64,000 nucleotides of DNA from Cellulomonas sp. ACRRI (GCF_022346185.1 NZ_JAKRMS010000002.1:1-64000); one strand, 5' to 3'; shown: positions 26,091-35,384, counted from the stretch's first letter. Notes: generated from the letters alone by a model not told the origin. Numbers and translations: made by a program.

Positions 26091-27863
26091 GTGGCACGCA
26101 GCAGCACGGTGGCCGACCAGCTCGTCGCCCAGGTGGTGGCGGCCGGGGCCAAGCACATCTACGGCATCGTGGGCGACAGCCTGAACCCGGTGGTGGACGC
26201 CGTCCGCCGCGCCCGGGCCGCGGGCGCGGACATCCAGTGGGTGCACGTCCGGCACGAGGAGGCCGCCGCGTTCGCCGCGGCCGCCGAGGCGGAGATCACC
26301 GGCGACCTCGCCGTGTGCGCCGGGTCCTGCGGGCCGGGCAACCTGCACCTCATCAACGGGCTGTACGACGCCAACCGCAGCCGCGTGCCGGTCCTCGCGA
26401 TCGCCTCGCACATCCCGAGCGCGCAGATCGGCACCCAGTACTTCCAGGAGACGCACCCGGACCGGCTGTTCGTCGAGTGCTCGGTGTTCTCGGAGATGAT
26501 CTCGTCCGCCGCCCAGGCCCCGCGCGTCATCCGCAGCGCGATCCACCACGCCTACGGCGCCCCGGGCGTCGCGGTGCTGACGCTCCCCGGCGACGTCGCG
26601 GACCTCGAGGCCCCGCCGGCCGGCACGGACACCCTGGCCCGCCCGCGCAGGCCGCGCGTGGTCCCCGCCGAGGCCGACGTCGCCGCGCTGGCCGCCGCGA
26701 TCGACGGGGCGAAGAAGGTCACGATCCTGGCCGGCGCGGGCGTCCGCGGCGCGCACGACGACGTCCTCGCCCTGGCCGACAAGATCGCCGCGCCCGTCGG
26801 GCACAGCCTGCGCGGCAAGGAGCACATCCAGTACGACAACCCGTTCGACGTCGGGATGACCGGCCTGCTCGGGTACGGCGCGCTGCAGGCGTCGATGGAC
26901 GAGGCGGACCTGCTGATCCTGCTCGGCACCGACTTCCCGTACGACCAGTTCCTCCCGGCCGACGTCCGCACCGCCCAGGTCGACATCGAGCCCACCCGGC
27001 TCGGCCGCCGCACCCGGAACGACCTCGCCGTCGTCGGCGACGTGGGCGAGACCGTCCGCGCGCTGCTCCCGCTGGTCGAGAAGAAGCGGTCGCGCCGGTT
27101 CCTCGACTCGATGATCAAGAAGCACGAGCGGGCGATGGGCGGGGTCGTCGGGGCCTACACCAAGGACGTCGAGCACCACCGCCCCATCCACCCGGAGTAC
27201 GCCGCGGTCGTCCTGGACGAGGAGGCCGCCGACGACGCCGTGTTCACGGTGGACACCGGCATGGGCAACGTGTGGGCCGCCCGCTACCTGACGCCGAACG
27301 GCCGCCGCCGCGTCATCGGGTCGTTCCTGCACGGGTCGATGGCGAACGCCGTGCCGCACGCGATCGGCGCGGCCCTGGCCGCCCGGGACTCGGGCGCGGA
27401 GCAGAAGCACGTCGTCGCGATCGCCGGCGACGGCGGCCTGTCGATGCTGCTCGGGGAGCTCATCACGCTCGTGCACTACGACCTGCCGGTCAAGGTGATC
27501 CTGTTCGACAACGCGACGCTCGGCATGGTCCGGCTGGAGATGCTGGTCGACGGCCTGCCGAGCTACGGCACCGACTCGCCCGCGATCGACTACGCCGCGC
27601 TCGGGACCGCGCTCGGCATCCCGTCGGTGCGCGTCGAGGACCCGACCCAGATCCGGTCGGCGCTGCGCCAGGCGTTCGCGCACGACGGCCCGGCGCTGGT
27701 CGACCTGGTCACCGACCCGCGGGCCCTGTCGATCCCGCCGAAGATCACCCGCCAGCAGGTCAGCGGTTTCACGGCGGCGATGAGCAAGGAGATCCTCGGC
27801 GGCGGCATGGGCGAGGTCATGGCGATGGCCCGCTCGAACCTGCGCAACGTCCCGCGCCCCTGA
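26091..27863 (+). CDS. poxB: Pyruvate oxidase / pyruvate dehydrogenase (quinone)
   Basis: A 590-residue thiamine-diphosphate and FAD enzyme that oxidises pyruvate to acetate and CO2 with electrons going to quinone. The N-terminal part has HEEAAAFAAAAEAEITG with the cofactor-activating Glu, followed by VCAGSCGPGNLHLINGLYDANR, almost the PoxB consensus. The ThDP motif is GDGGLSMLLGELITLVHYDLPVKVILFDN. GTG 26091 was chosen because AGGAG (26079-26083) stands seven bases upstream; in-frame ATGs at 26052 and 26058 would add about 12 residues. The roughly 260 bases upstream contain no other gene. Confidence 0.94.
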   Translation: MARSSTVADQLVAQVVAAGAKHIYGIVGDSLNPVVDAVRRARAAGADIQWVHVRHEEAAAFAAAAEAEITGDLAVCAGSCGPGNLHLINGLYDANRSRVPVLAIASHIPSAQIGTQYFQETHPDRLFVECSVFSEMISSAAQAPRVIRSAIHHAYGAPGVAVLTLPGDVADLEAPPAGTDTLARPRRPRVVPAEADVAALAAAIDGAKKVTILAGAGVRGAHDDVLALADKIAAPVGHSLRGKEHIQYDNPFDVGMTGLLGYGALQASMDEADLLILLGTDFPYDQFLPADVRTAQVDIEPTRLGRRTRNDLAVVGDVGETVRALLPLVEKKRSRRFLDSMIKKHERAMGGVVGAYTKDVEHHRPIHPEYAAVVLDEEAADDAVFTVDTGMGNVWAARYLTPNGRRRVIGSFLHGSMANAVPHAIGAALAARDSGAEQKHVVAIAGDGGLSMLLGELITLVHYDLPVKVILFDNATLGMVRLEMLVDGLPSYGTDSPAIDYAALGTALGIPSVRVEDPTQIRSALRQAFAHDGPALVDLVTDPRALSIPPKITRQQVSGFTAAMSKEILGGGMGEVMAMARSNLRNVPRP

Positions 27864-27881
27864 GCCGGGGCCGCGCCGCCC

Positions 27882-28574
27882 TCAGTGCAGGTCGCCGAGG
27901 GCGGCGCGGATCTCGCTGGTGATCACCGTCATCGCCCGCTCGGCCGCCTCGGGGTCGCGTCGGCGCACCGCCTCGGCCACCGCGTCGTGCGCGTCCAGCG
28001 CCTCCGGGCGGGGGCGGGAGGGCATCAGCCCGTGCCGGGTCCGGCCGGCGAGCACCTCGGCCACCACGCCCGTGAGGGCGCCGAACATCTCGTTGCGCCC
28101 GGCGCGGAGCAGCAGCGCGTGGAACTGCTGGTCGGCCTCGAGGAACTCGTCCAGGCGCCCGGCCTCCCCGAGCTCCCGCAGCCGCGCCACGAGGGCGAGC
28201 AGCTCGTCGACCTCCCCGGGCGACGCGTGCCGGGCGGCGGCCGCGGCGGCGACCGGCTCGACCGCGGCGCGGAGCTCGGTCAGCGAGCGCAGCTGACCCA
28301 GCCGTCCGGGGCCGGCGAGCCGCCACCGGATCACCCGCGGGTCGAACACCATCCAGTCCGACGACGGCCGGACGACGAGCCCGACGCGCCGCCGGGACGT
28401 CAGGAGCCCGAGCTGCTCGAGCGAGCGCATCGTCTCCCGGGCGACCGTCCGGGACACCCCGAACCGCTGCTGGAGCTGCTCGAGCGTCAGCACCGCCCCG
28501 GCCGGCAGCACCCCGGCGGTGATCTCCGCGCCGACGGCCTCCAGCACCGTGCTGTGCAGCACCTCGACGGCCAC
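27882..28574 (-). CDS. GntR/FadR-subfamily transcriptional regulator of the gluconate genes
   Basis: A 230-residue regulator. The N-terminal winged helix is LEQLQQRFGVSRTVARETMRSLEQLGLL. The C-terminal FCD domain (about 80-225) is helical, with the metal-binding type pattern DEFLEADQQFHALLLRAGRNEMF and a later HDAVAEAVRRRD. It is divergent from gntK-gntP and is probably their gluconate-responsive repressor. AGGAGG precedes the GTG start. The intergenic region has an AT-rich palindrome that is the likely operator. Confidence 0.9.
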   Translation of the reverse strand: MAVEVLHSTVLEAVGAEITAGVLPAGAVLTLEQLQQRFGVSRTVARETMRSLEQLGLLTSRRRVGLVVRPSSDWMVFDPRVIRWRLAGPGRLGQLRSLTELRAAVEPVAAAAAARHASPGEVDELLALVARLRELGEAGRLDEFLEADQQFHALLLRAGRNEMFGALTGVVAEVLAGRTRHGLMPSRPRPEALDAHDAVAEAVRRRDPEAAERAMTVITSEIRAALGDLH

Positions 28575-28693
28575 GCGCTCTCCTCCTGCCGGCCGGCGGG
28601 GGCGTCCCCTCGACGCGCGACCCCCGGGCGGCCGTGCCAGGGTCGCACACGGGAGCGGGGGCGCAGGTCACGCCCGTCCCGCGCACCACAGGT

Positions 28694-28728
28694 GACATCT
28701 TTGGGTTCCAAAGGTCTCATCTTTGTGG
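28694..28728. promoter_or_regulatory. Probable GntR operator upstream of gntKP
   Basis: The palindrome TTTGG-GTT-CCAAA (28700-28712) is perfect and AT-rich against a very GC-rich background. ATCTTTG occurs at 28697-28703 and again at 28719-28725, 22 bases apart (about two helical turns). The site lies between the divergent regulator and the gluconokinase gene, the expected place for a FadR-type operator. Confidence 0.6.
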
Positions 28729-28807
28729 CAGAGTGTCCGCACCCCGGGGCGATCCGGGGAGAGCCCGGACGCTCGCCGCCCGGACAACGACGTCAAGGAG
28801 GGCAGCG

Positions 28808-29368
28808 ATGCCGGAGGTCCAGCACCTCGTGATCATGGGGGTCTCGGGGTCGGGGAAGACCACGACCGCCCAGATCCTCGCCGACCGTCTCGGCTGGCCG
28901 TACGCCGAGGCCGACGAGTTCCACCCGCAGGCCAACATCGACAAGATGTCGGCAGGCACCCCGCTGACCGACGAGGACCGCTGGCCGTGGCTGCGCGCCA
29001 TGCGGGACTGGCTCACCGAGCAGTCCCGCGCCGACCGGTCGACCATCGTCACCTGCTCCGCGCTGCGCGTCGCCTACCGCGACGTCCTCCGCGAGGCGGA
29101 GGGCCGCGTCCGGTTCGTGCACCTCCAGGGCACGATCGAGGCGATCGGCGAGCGCATGTCCGGCCGCGCCGGGCACTTCATGCCGACGTCCCTCCTGCCG
29201 TCGCAGTTCCAGACCCTCGAGCCGCTCACCGACGCCGAGGACGGCGTCGTCGTGCCGGTCGAGGTCTCGCCCCACTCCGTCGCCGACGCCGCCCTGCGCG
29301 AGCTCGGCATCGACCCCGTCTCCGCACGCGCCGACGTGACGCCGGCGACCTCCCCCCAGGAGTCCTGA
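28808..29368 (+). CDS. gntK: Gluconokinase, GntK/P-loop type
   Basis: A 186-residue P-loop kinase that phosphorylates D-gluconate to 6-phosphogluconate. Walker A is GVSGSGKT at residues 11-18. The substrate and lid segments ADEFHPQANIDKMSAGTPLTDEDRWPWL and GRAGHFMPTSLLPSQFQTLEPL are almost consensus for the family. The length is typical. AAGGAGG lies six bases before the ATG. The stop overlaps the gntP start by one base (TGATG). Confidence 0.96.
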   Translation: MPEVQHLVIMGVSGSGKTTTAQILADRLGWPYAEADEFHPQANIDKMSAGTPLTDEDRWPWLRAMRDWLTEQSRADRSTIVTCSALRVAYRDVLREAEGRVRFVHLQGTIEAIGERMSGRAGHFMPTSLLPSQFQTLEPLTDAEDGVVVPVEVSPHSVADAALRELGIDPVSARADVTPATSPQES

Positions 29369-30771
29369 TGCTCTCGCTCCCGACCGCAGCACCGCTGCTG
29401 CTGGCCGCCGCGGCCGACGACGCCGCCCCCGCCGTCTCCGACACCCGGCTGATCGTCGCGGCCGTCATCGGCATCGCGGTGATCGTCGCCCTGATCGTCT
29501 GGGTGAAGCTGCACCCGTTCCTCGCCCTGATGCTCGGCGCGGGCGTGCTCGCCGTGGCCGCCGGCCTGCCCTACGTCGACGCGTTCACCTCGTTCACCGC
29601 GGGGCTCGGCACGACCGTCGCCGGCGTCGGCATCCTCATCGCCCTCGGCGCGATCATCGGCAAGATGCTGATCGACTCCGGCGGAGCCGACCAGATCGTC
29701 GACTCGATCCTGGCGCGCACCCCGGTCCAGCGGCTGCCGTGGGCGATGGCGTTCGCCGCGTTCATCATCGGCATCCCGCTGTTCTTCGAGGTCGGCGTGG
29801 TCCTGCTGATCCCCGTCGTCATGCTCGTCGCGCGCCGGTCCAAGGTGTCGATGATCGTGGTCGGCATCCCGGCGCTCGCCGGTCTCTCCGCCCTGCACGG
29901 CCTGGTGCCGCCGCACCCCGGCCCGCTGATCGCGATCGACGCCCTCGGCGCCGACCTCGGCCTGACCCTCGGCCTCGGCCTGCTCGTCTCCATCCCGACC
30001 GTCGCGATCGCCGGCCCGCTGCTCGCGAAGCCGATGGCCCGCTGGGTGCCGCTGCCCCCGCCGACGGAGATCCTGGGCGGCTCGGACCGCGACGACGACG
30101 CCCGGCGCCCCTCGTTCGCCATCGCGATCACCGTCGTGCTGCTGCCCGTCGTCCTCATGCTGGCCCGCACGCTGGCGGAGACCATCGGGTTCCAGGACTC
30201 CGGCTTCGGCCAGGTCCTCGACTTCGTCGGCACCCCGCTCGTCGCGCTCCTCATCACCGCGCTGGTGTCGCTCGTCCTGCTCGGCACCCGCCTCGGCCGG
30301 GACCGCAGCATGGTCAGCAAGCTCGTCGACTCCTCGTTCGCCCCGATCGCGAGCATCCTGCTGATCGTCGGCGCCGGCGGCGGGTTCAAGCAGACGCTGG
30401 TCGACTCCGGGGTCGGCGACGTCATCGCCAAGGGTCTCGCCGACGCGCCGATCTCCCCGCTGCTCGCGGCCTGGCTGGTCGCCGTGCTGATCCGCGTCGC
30501 CACCGGCTCCGCGACCGTCGCCACCGTCACCGCGGCCGGCATCGTCGCTCCGCTGGCGGAGGGCCTGTCCCCGACCCACGTCGCGCTCATGGTGCTCGCG
30601 ATCGGCGCGGGCTCGGTGTTCCTCAGCCACGTGAACGACGCCGGTTTCTGGCTGGTCAAGGAGTACTTCAAGATGACCGTCGGCCAGACGTTCAAGACGT
30701 GGTCCCTCATGGAGTGCGTCCTGTCCGTCACGGCCCTGGTGGTGGTGCTCCTCCTGAGCCTGGTCATCTAG
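29368..30771 (+). CDS. gntP: Gluconate permease, GntP family
   Basis: A 467-residue secondary transporter with 12 or more membrane helices. The conserved GntP segments are visible: GIPLFFEVGVVLLIPVV, GLSALHGLVPPHPGP and SHVNDAGFWLVKEYF. It imports gluconate with protons and works with the translationally coupled GntK. A perfect hairpin follows at 30792-30826. Confidence 0.96.
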   Translation: MLSLPTAAPLLLAAAADDAAPAVSDTRLIVAAVIGIAVIVALIVWVKLHPFLALMLGAGVLAVAAGLPYVDAFTSFTAGLGTTVAGVGILIALGAIIGKMLIDSGGADQIVDSILARTPVQRLPWAMAFAAFIIGIPLFFEVGVVLLIPVVMLVARRSKVSMIVVGIPALAGLSALHGLVPPHPGPLIAIDALGADLGLTLGLGLLVSIPTVAIAGPLLAKPMARWVPLPPPTEILGGSDRDDDARRPSFAIAITVVLLPVVLMLARTLAETIGFQDSGFGQVLDFVGTPLVALLITALVSLVLLGTRLGRDRSMVSKLVDSSFAPIASILLIVGAGGGFKQTLVDSGVGDVIAKGLADAPISPLLAAWLVAVLIRVATGSATVATVTAAGIVAPLAEGLSPTHVALMVLAIGAGSVFLSHVNDAGFWLVKEYFKMTVGQTFKTWSLMECVLSVTALVVVLLLSLVI

Positions 30772-30791
30772 GCACGCACCGAGATCGCGGG

Positions 30792-30826
30792 AGATGCGGG
30801 GTGCGCAGCGCGCGGACCCCGCATCT
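30792..30826. terminator. Terminator between gntP and the Rieske oxidoreductase gene
   Basis: AGATGCGGGGT (30792-30802) and ACCCCGCATCT (30816-30826) pair perfectly. It lies 20 bases after the gntP stop and 33 before the stop of the convergent gene. Confidence 0.75.
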
Positions 30827-30859
30827 TCTGCGTGGTCGGCGGATCGCCGACCGCCGCGC

Positions 30860-32467
30860 TCAGTCGAGCGGCGCCAGGGGGCGGGTCGCGGGGCCCTCCA
30901 GCGGGGTGCCGTCGGGGGCGAACCTGCTGCCGTGCAGGGGGCAGTCCCAGGACCGCTCGACCTCGTTCCACGTCACGACCCCGCCGAGGTGGGTGCAGAC
31001 GCCCGAGACCCGGCGGGTCACGCCGCCGACCGTGCACACCGCCTCGGGCCGCACGCCCGCGCGCTCGACGCCGCCCTGCCCCTCGGGCGGCTCCGCGCGG
31101 GTCCCCGCCGCGGGGCGCGGTGCGGTCCAGCCGTCCGCCAGCCACCGCGCCACCGACGCGTTCAACCGGGCCGCGTCGCCGAGCCCGGTCAGCTCGTGCC
31201 GGCCCCACGGCCGCCAGGACTCCGCCCAGCGCGGCGCCCGGTCGTCGAGGATCTCGGCCGCGAGGACCAGCGCCGCGGCGACCGCGGTGGTCATGCCCCA
31301 CTTCGCGTACCCGGTGGCCACGGACAGCCGCGGGTCGAGCGGCAGCAGCCGGCCGACCAGGGGCAGACCGTCGGTCGTCGCGTAGTCCTGCGCCGACCAC
31401 ACGTGGGTCAGCTCGGCGCCCGGGACGTGCGCACGCGTCCACTCGATCAGGGCGCGCACCGACTCGCCGGTCCGGGGCCGCCGGCCCACGGGGTGCCCCG
31501 CGCCGCCGACGAGCAGCAGGTCCGGCACCGCGGGACCCACCGGGCTGGGCGGCTCGCCCGGCACGACCGGCCCGCGGACCAGCCCCGTCCCCGCGAGCGC
31601 CGGTGCCGAGCGCAGCGACCGGGTGTCCGCGTCGACCGACAGCGCCATGCTCGCCGGCGGCGGCTCCGGCACCCGGAACGCGCAGGCGTACGAGCGCAGC
31701 GGGTGCAGCCGCGCGAACGCCCCGCCGCGGTCCAGGACCGGGGTGCCGGTCGCGAGCACCACCGCGTCGGCGGTCACGTCGCCGGCCGTGGTCCGGAGCA
31801 CGGCACGTCGGCTGAGCGCGCCGAGCTCGGCGCCGTGGTGCATCCCGAGCACCCGCACGCCCTCCGCGATGCGCCCACCCCGCCCGACGACGTCGGCCGC
31901 CAGCGCGGCGAGCACGTCGAGGGGATCCACCTGCGCCTGCTCCGCCAGGCCGATCGCGCCGGTGACCGGCAGCGGCAGGTCCGTGCGCCGGCGCCAGCCC
32001 ACGGGGACCCCGGCCCGGCGCGCCGCGTCGAGCTCCGCCTCGACGCGGTCCCGGCCGTCGGCGGTCGTCGCGAACGTGATCGCCTCGCGCCGCTGGTACG
32101 GCACGCCGTGGTCGTCGAGGTAGCGCAGCAGCCAGTCCATGCCCTCGGCGCTGCCCTCCGCGTACGCGCGGGCGACCCGGTCGTCGTGCCGCCGGGCCAG
32201 CGAGGCGAGCCGGTCGCCCTGCAGCAGGCTGATCTTCGCGGTGCTGCGCCCGGTGGTGCCCGCGCCGACCGCCCGGGCCTCCAGCACGAGGACCCGGCAG
32301 CCGGCGCGGGTCAGCAGCAGCGCCGTCGTCAGCCCGGTGAGCCCGGCCCCGACCACGACCACGTCGGCCGGCTCGTCACCGGGGTGCGGGACCCCGCCGG
32401 GCGCGCGGTGGTGCGGGTGGGACGCGGCCTCGCGCCGGTCCCACCACAGCGACGTCCGCGCGACCAC
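30860..32467 (-). CDS. FAD-dependent oxidoreductase with C-terminal Rieske [2Fe-2S] domain
   Basis: A 535-residue fusion. The N-terminal DAO-type flavin domain begins VVVVGAGLTGLTTALLLTRAG (dinucleotide fold) and includes GRSTAKISLLQGDRL. The C-terminal Rieske domain (about 465-535) has both cluster motifs, CTHLGG and CPLHGSRF, giving the Cys-His/Cys-His ligand set. This FAD-Rieske architecture is known in bacteria but its substrate is generally unknown. The gene starts 15 bases after the stop of the small YtxH-like gene on the same strand, so they probably form an operon. Confidence 0.9.
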   Translation of the reverse strand: MVARTSLWWDRREAASHPHHRAPGGVPHPGDEPADVVVVGAGLTGLTTALLLTRAGCRVLVLEARAVGAGTTGRSTAKISLLQGDRLASLARRHDDRVARAYAEGSAEGMDWLLRYLDDHGVPYQRREAITFATTADGRDRVEAELDAARRAGVPVGWRRRTDLPLPVTGAIGLAEQAQVDPLDVLAALAADVVGRGGRIAEGVRVLGMHHGAELGALSRRAVLRTTAGDVTADAVVLATGTPVLDRGGAFARLHPLRSYACAFRVPEPPPASMALSVDADTRSLRSAPALAGTGLVRGPVVPGEPPSPVGPAVPDLLLVGGAGHPVGRRPRTGESVRALIEWTRAHVPGAELTHVWSAQDYATTDGLPLVGRLLPLDPRLSVATGYAKWGMTTAVAAALVLAAEILDDRAPRWAESWRPWGRHELTGLGDAARLNASVARWLADGWTAPRPAAGTRAEPPEGQGGVERAGVRPEAVCTVGGVTRRVSGVCTHLGGVVTWNEVERSWDCPLHGSRFAPDGTPLEGPATRPLAPLD

Positions 32468-32482
32468 GACGGACCGCGCCGC

Positions 32483-32815
32483 TCAGGCCCCGGGCGGCGT
32501 GACCGGCGTGGTGGGCGTGGTCCCGGCCGGCGGGGTGGTGCGGGTCGTGCCGGTCGCCGCCGCGTCGTCGTCGTCCGACGTGCGCGACACGGCGCTCTTC
32601 ACCGCGTCGACGGCCTTGTCCTTCAGCGCGACGCCCTGGTCCTTCGCGAACCCGGCGGCCTTCGACTCGAGGTCGTCGACCGTCGACTGCACCCGCGGGT
32701 CGTGCCACGCGTCGGACGCCCAGCCCTTGATCTTCTCGAACTGCGCGCGACCCGCGCGGGTCCCGAGCACGTAGCCCACGCCCGCGCCGAGGACGAATGC
32801 CAGCTTGCCCTTCAT
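32483..32815 (-). CDS. YtxH-like small protein
   Basis: A 110-residue protein. It begins MKGKLAFVLGAGVGYVLGTRAGRAQFEKIKGW, a single hydrophobic helix with the GxxxGxxxGTRAGR pattern of YtxH-like proteins. An amphipathic helical stretch and a Thr/Pro-rich tail follow. It probably anchors to the membrane with a cytoplasmic or cell-wall-facing helix. The role is unknown; the family is often stress-related. GGGAGG lies about six bases before the ATG. Confidence 0.8.
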   Translation of the reverse strand: MKGKLAFVLGAGVGYVLGTRAGRAQFEKIKGWASDAWHDPRVQSTVDDLESKAAGFAKDQGVALKDKAVDAVKSAVSRTSDDDDAAATGTTRTTPPAGTTPTTPVTPPGA

Positions 32816-32954
32816 GCCTGACCTCCCGAGATGTCCTGGTGGTCCGATCGAGCCTAGGCGCGGGGGGCGCCGTGCGCCCGGCGAGGCACGGGGCGGGCCG
32901 CTCGCCGCGCGCGCCGCCGCGCCCGGGAGCACAGTGACCCCGGGAGGTGCGCAG

Positions 32955-34364
32955 ATGGCGGAGTCCACGCAGGCGGTCCGGGACCAGCAGCCCGCGCTCA
33001 GGCGGTCGATCGGGCGGACGGTGCTGCTGCTGTTCGTCGTCGGGGACATCCTCGGCGCCGGGATCTACGCGCTGACCGGCACCGTCGCCGCGGAGGTGGG
33101 CGGCGCGATCTGGCTGCCGTTCCTGCTGGCGTTCGCGCTGGCGGCGCTGACCGCGACCGCGTACGCCGAGCTCGTCGCGCGCTACCCGCGGGCGGCCGGC
33201 GCCGCCCTCTACGCGAACCGGGCCTTCCGGCGGCCGTTCCTCACCTTCCTGGTGGCGTTCGCGGTGATGATGTCCGGCATCACCAGCGCGTCCGCCGCGG
33301 CGCGCGCGTTCGGCGGCGACTACCTCGCGGAGCTGCTGCCGTTCGGCGTGCCCACCGTCGTCGCGGCCTGGGTGTTCCTCGGGCTGATCACGCTGGTCAA
33401 CGTGCTGGGCGTCTCGGAGTCCGTGCGGGTCAACGTCGTGCTGACGCTCATCGAGGCGACCGGCCTGCTGGTGATCGTCGCCATCGGGGTCGTGGCGCTG
33501 GTCCGCGGCGAGGGCGATCCCGGCCGGGCTCTCGAGCTGCGCACCGAGGGGGCGACGTGGATGGGCGTGCTCGGCGGGGCGGCGCTGGCGTTCTACGCCC
33601 TGCTCGGGTTCGAGGACTCGGTGAACCTGGCCGAGGAGGCGAAGCACCCGCGGCGCGACTACCCGCGGGCGCTGTTCGGCGGCCTCGCCATCGCCGGCGC
33701 CATCTACCTCGCCGTCGCGTTCACCGCGTCGATGCTGGTCGAGACGGACGTCCTGGTCGGCTCGACGGGGCCGCTGCTCGAGGTGGTGAAGGTCGCGGGC
33801 CTGGTCTTCCCCGCGTGGCTGTTCGCGCTGATCGCGCTGCTGGCCGTGATGAACACGGCGCTGATCAACATGATGATGGCCTCGCGCCTGGTCTACGGGA
33901 TGGCGCGGGAGCGGATCATCCCGGCGCTGTTCGGGCGGGTGCACGCCCGGCGCCGGACCCCCGTGGTGGCGATCGCGTTCACCGTCGTGCTCGCGCTGAC
34001 GCTCACCGCGACCGGCGACCTCGGCGACCTCGCCGACACCACCGTCCTGCTCCTGCTGCTGGTGTTCGCCGTGGTGAACGTGGCGGTGCTGGTGCTCCGC
34101 CGCCGGCCGACGTCCGGGCCCGGCGAGGACGGCGACGGTCCCGAGCGGGTCGAGGGCGACTCCGCCCGGTCGTTCCGGGCGCCGACCTGGGCACCGGTGG
34201 TGGGCGCGGTGGTGTCGCTGGTGCTCGCCTCCCCGCTGACCGGGCGGGAGGGCTCGGTGTACCTGCGTGCCGCGGTGCTGCTGGCGATCGGCGTCGTGCT
34301 GTACGTGGTGAACCGGCTGGTCGTCGGGAGGGTGGACGCGGACGACGCGGCGCTGGCAGGCTGA
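32955..34364 (+). CDS. APC-family amino-acid permease
   Basis: A 469-residue transporter with about 12 membrane helices. The first helix holds GDILGAGIYALTGTVA, the usual APC substrate-binding turn, and the middle has YALLGFEDSVNLAEEAKHPRRDYPRALF, a strong APC motif. It probably imports or exchanges an amino acid or amine with protons. GGGAGG precedes the ATG. The next gene starts six bases after its stop. Confidence 0.93.
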   Translation: MAESTQAVRDQQPALRRSIGRTVLLLFVVGDILGAGIYALTGTVAAEVGGAIWLPFLLAFALAALTATAYAELVARYPRAAGAALYANRAFRRPFLTFLVAFAVMMSGITSASAAARAFGGDYLAELLPFGVPTVVAAWVFLGLITLVNVLGVSESVRVNVVLTLIEATGLLVIVAIGVVALVRGEGDPGRALELRTEGATWMGVLGGAALAFYALLGFEDSVNLAEEAKHPRRDYPRALFGGLAIAGAIYLAVAFTASMLVETDVLVGSTGPLLEVVKVAGLVFPAWLFALIALLAVMNTALINMMMASRLVYGMARERIIPALFGRVHARRRTPVVAIAFTVVLALTLTATGDLGDLADTTVLLLLLVFAVVNVAVLVLRRRPTSGPGEDGDGPERVEGDSARSFRAPTWAPVVGAVVSLVLASPLTGREGSVYLRAAVLLAIGVVLYVVNRLVVGRVDADDAALAG

Positions 34365-34370
34365 CGGCGC

Positions 34371-35111
34371 ATGTCCGACGAGACCTTCCTCGACCGCGTC
34401 GCCGGCACCCTGGCGGCCCTGCCCGGGGTCGAGGCCGTGTCGCTGGGCGGCTCCCGCGCGCACGGCACGCACCGGCCGGACAGCGACTGGGACCTCGCGG
34501 TGTACTACCGCGGGGCGTTCGACCCCCAGCACCTCCGGGACGTCGGCTGGGACGGTCACGTGTTCGAGGTCGGCGGCTGGGGCGGCGGCGTGTTCAACGG
34601 CGGCGCCTGGCTGACCGTCGAGGGCCGGCGGGTCGACGTGCACTACCGCGACCTGGACGTCGTGGAGCGCGAGATCGACCGCGCCGAGCGGGGCGAGTTC
34701 GACATCGAGCCGCTGCTGTTCCACCTCGCCGGGTTCCCGACGTACGTCGTCGTCGCGGAGCTCGCCGGGCACCGGGTGCTGCGCGGCGCGCTCCCCCACC
34801 CCGGCTTCCCCGACGCGCTGCGCCGGACCGCGCCGGAGGTGTGGGGCGCACGGGCCGACTTCACGCTCGACGGCGCGGAGCAGCACGCGCGGGCCGGACG
34901 GGTGGCGCAGTGCGCGGGGCTGGTCGCGGTGGCCGTCACCCAGCGGGCGCACGCGGTGCTCGCCGCGCGCGGCGAGTGGGCGACGAACGAGAAGCGGCTG
35001 CTCGACCGGGCGGGCCTGCGGGTGGTGGACGACGTGGTCCTGGGGCTGACGGCGGAGCCGGCGGGGCTGCTGGGGGCGGTGGCGGCGGCGCGGGCGCTCG
35101 GCGGGAGCTGA
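34371..35111 (+). CDS. Nucleotidyltransferase-domain protein
   Basis: A 246-residue protein with the minimal nucleotidyltransferase motif GGSRAHGTHRPDSDWDLAV, in which DSDWD supplies the metal-binding Asp pair. A third acidic residue may lie in VDVHYRDLD. The helical C-terminal half (about 120-246) could be a substrate-binding HEPN-like or kanamycin-nucleotidyltransferase-like bundle. The substrate is unknown. It is six bases behind the permease gene and 33 bases ahead of a toxin-antitoxin pair. Confidence 0.82.
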   Translation: MSDETFLDRVAGTLAALPGVEAVSLGGSRAHGTHRPDSDWDLAVYYRGAFDPQHLRDVGWDGHVFEVGGWGGGVFNGGAWLTVEGRRVDVHYRDLDVVEREIDRAERGEFDIEPLLFHLAGFPTYVVVAELAGHRVLRGALPHPGFPDALRRTAPEVWGARADFTLDGAEQHARAGRVAQCAGLVAVAVTQRAHAVLAARGEWATNEKRLLDRAGLRVVDDVVLGLTAEPAGLLGAVAAARALGGS

Positions 35112-35144
35112 CGGCGCCTGGACACCCTCGGTAGGATCGACGGT

Positions 35145-35384
35145 ATGAGTCTGAGTGAGCGGGTCACTGTGACGGTCCCGGTGCCGGACCTCGACTTCCT
35201 GAAGGAGTACGAACGCGCCCACGGCCTCCGCTCCCGCTCAGCCGCCTTCCACGCAGCCATCGCCGCCCTTCGCGAGAAGGAGCTCGAGAGCCAGTACCTC
35301 GAGGCCGACGAGCAGTGGTACGGCTCCGACGACGCGGCGGCCTGGGACCTGACATCGGGAGACGGGCTCGGGGGCGACGCATGA
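35145..35384 (+). CDS. Antitoxin of a MazEF-type pair
   Basis: A 79-residue protein. RVTVTVPVPDLDFLKEYERAHGLRSRSAAFHAAIAALRE is a ribbon-helix-helix-like DNA-binding N-terminus, and an acidic tail should bind the toxin. The stop overlaps the toxin start (ATGA), the normal antitoxin-first order. TAGGAT (35132-35137) lies seven bases before the ATG, with CTGACG 17 bases further up, so it has its own leaderless promoter. Confidence 0.85.
   Translation: MSLSERVTVTVPVPDLDFLKEYERAHGLRSRSAAFHAAIAALREKELESQYLEADEQWYGSDDAAAWDLTSGDGLGGDA

Noticed and set aside
20061-27922. Very long open frames on both strands, up to more than 2000 codons, covering the large membrane-protein and oxidase genes
   Set aside because: They are low-complexity Arg/Pro/Gly/Ala-rich translations in the wrong frame of GC-rich genes, show no motifs, and overlap genes with clear families.
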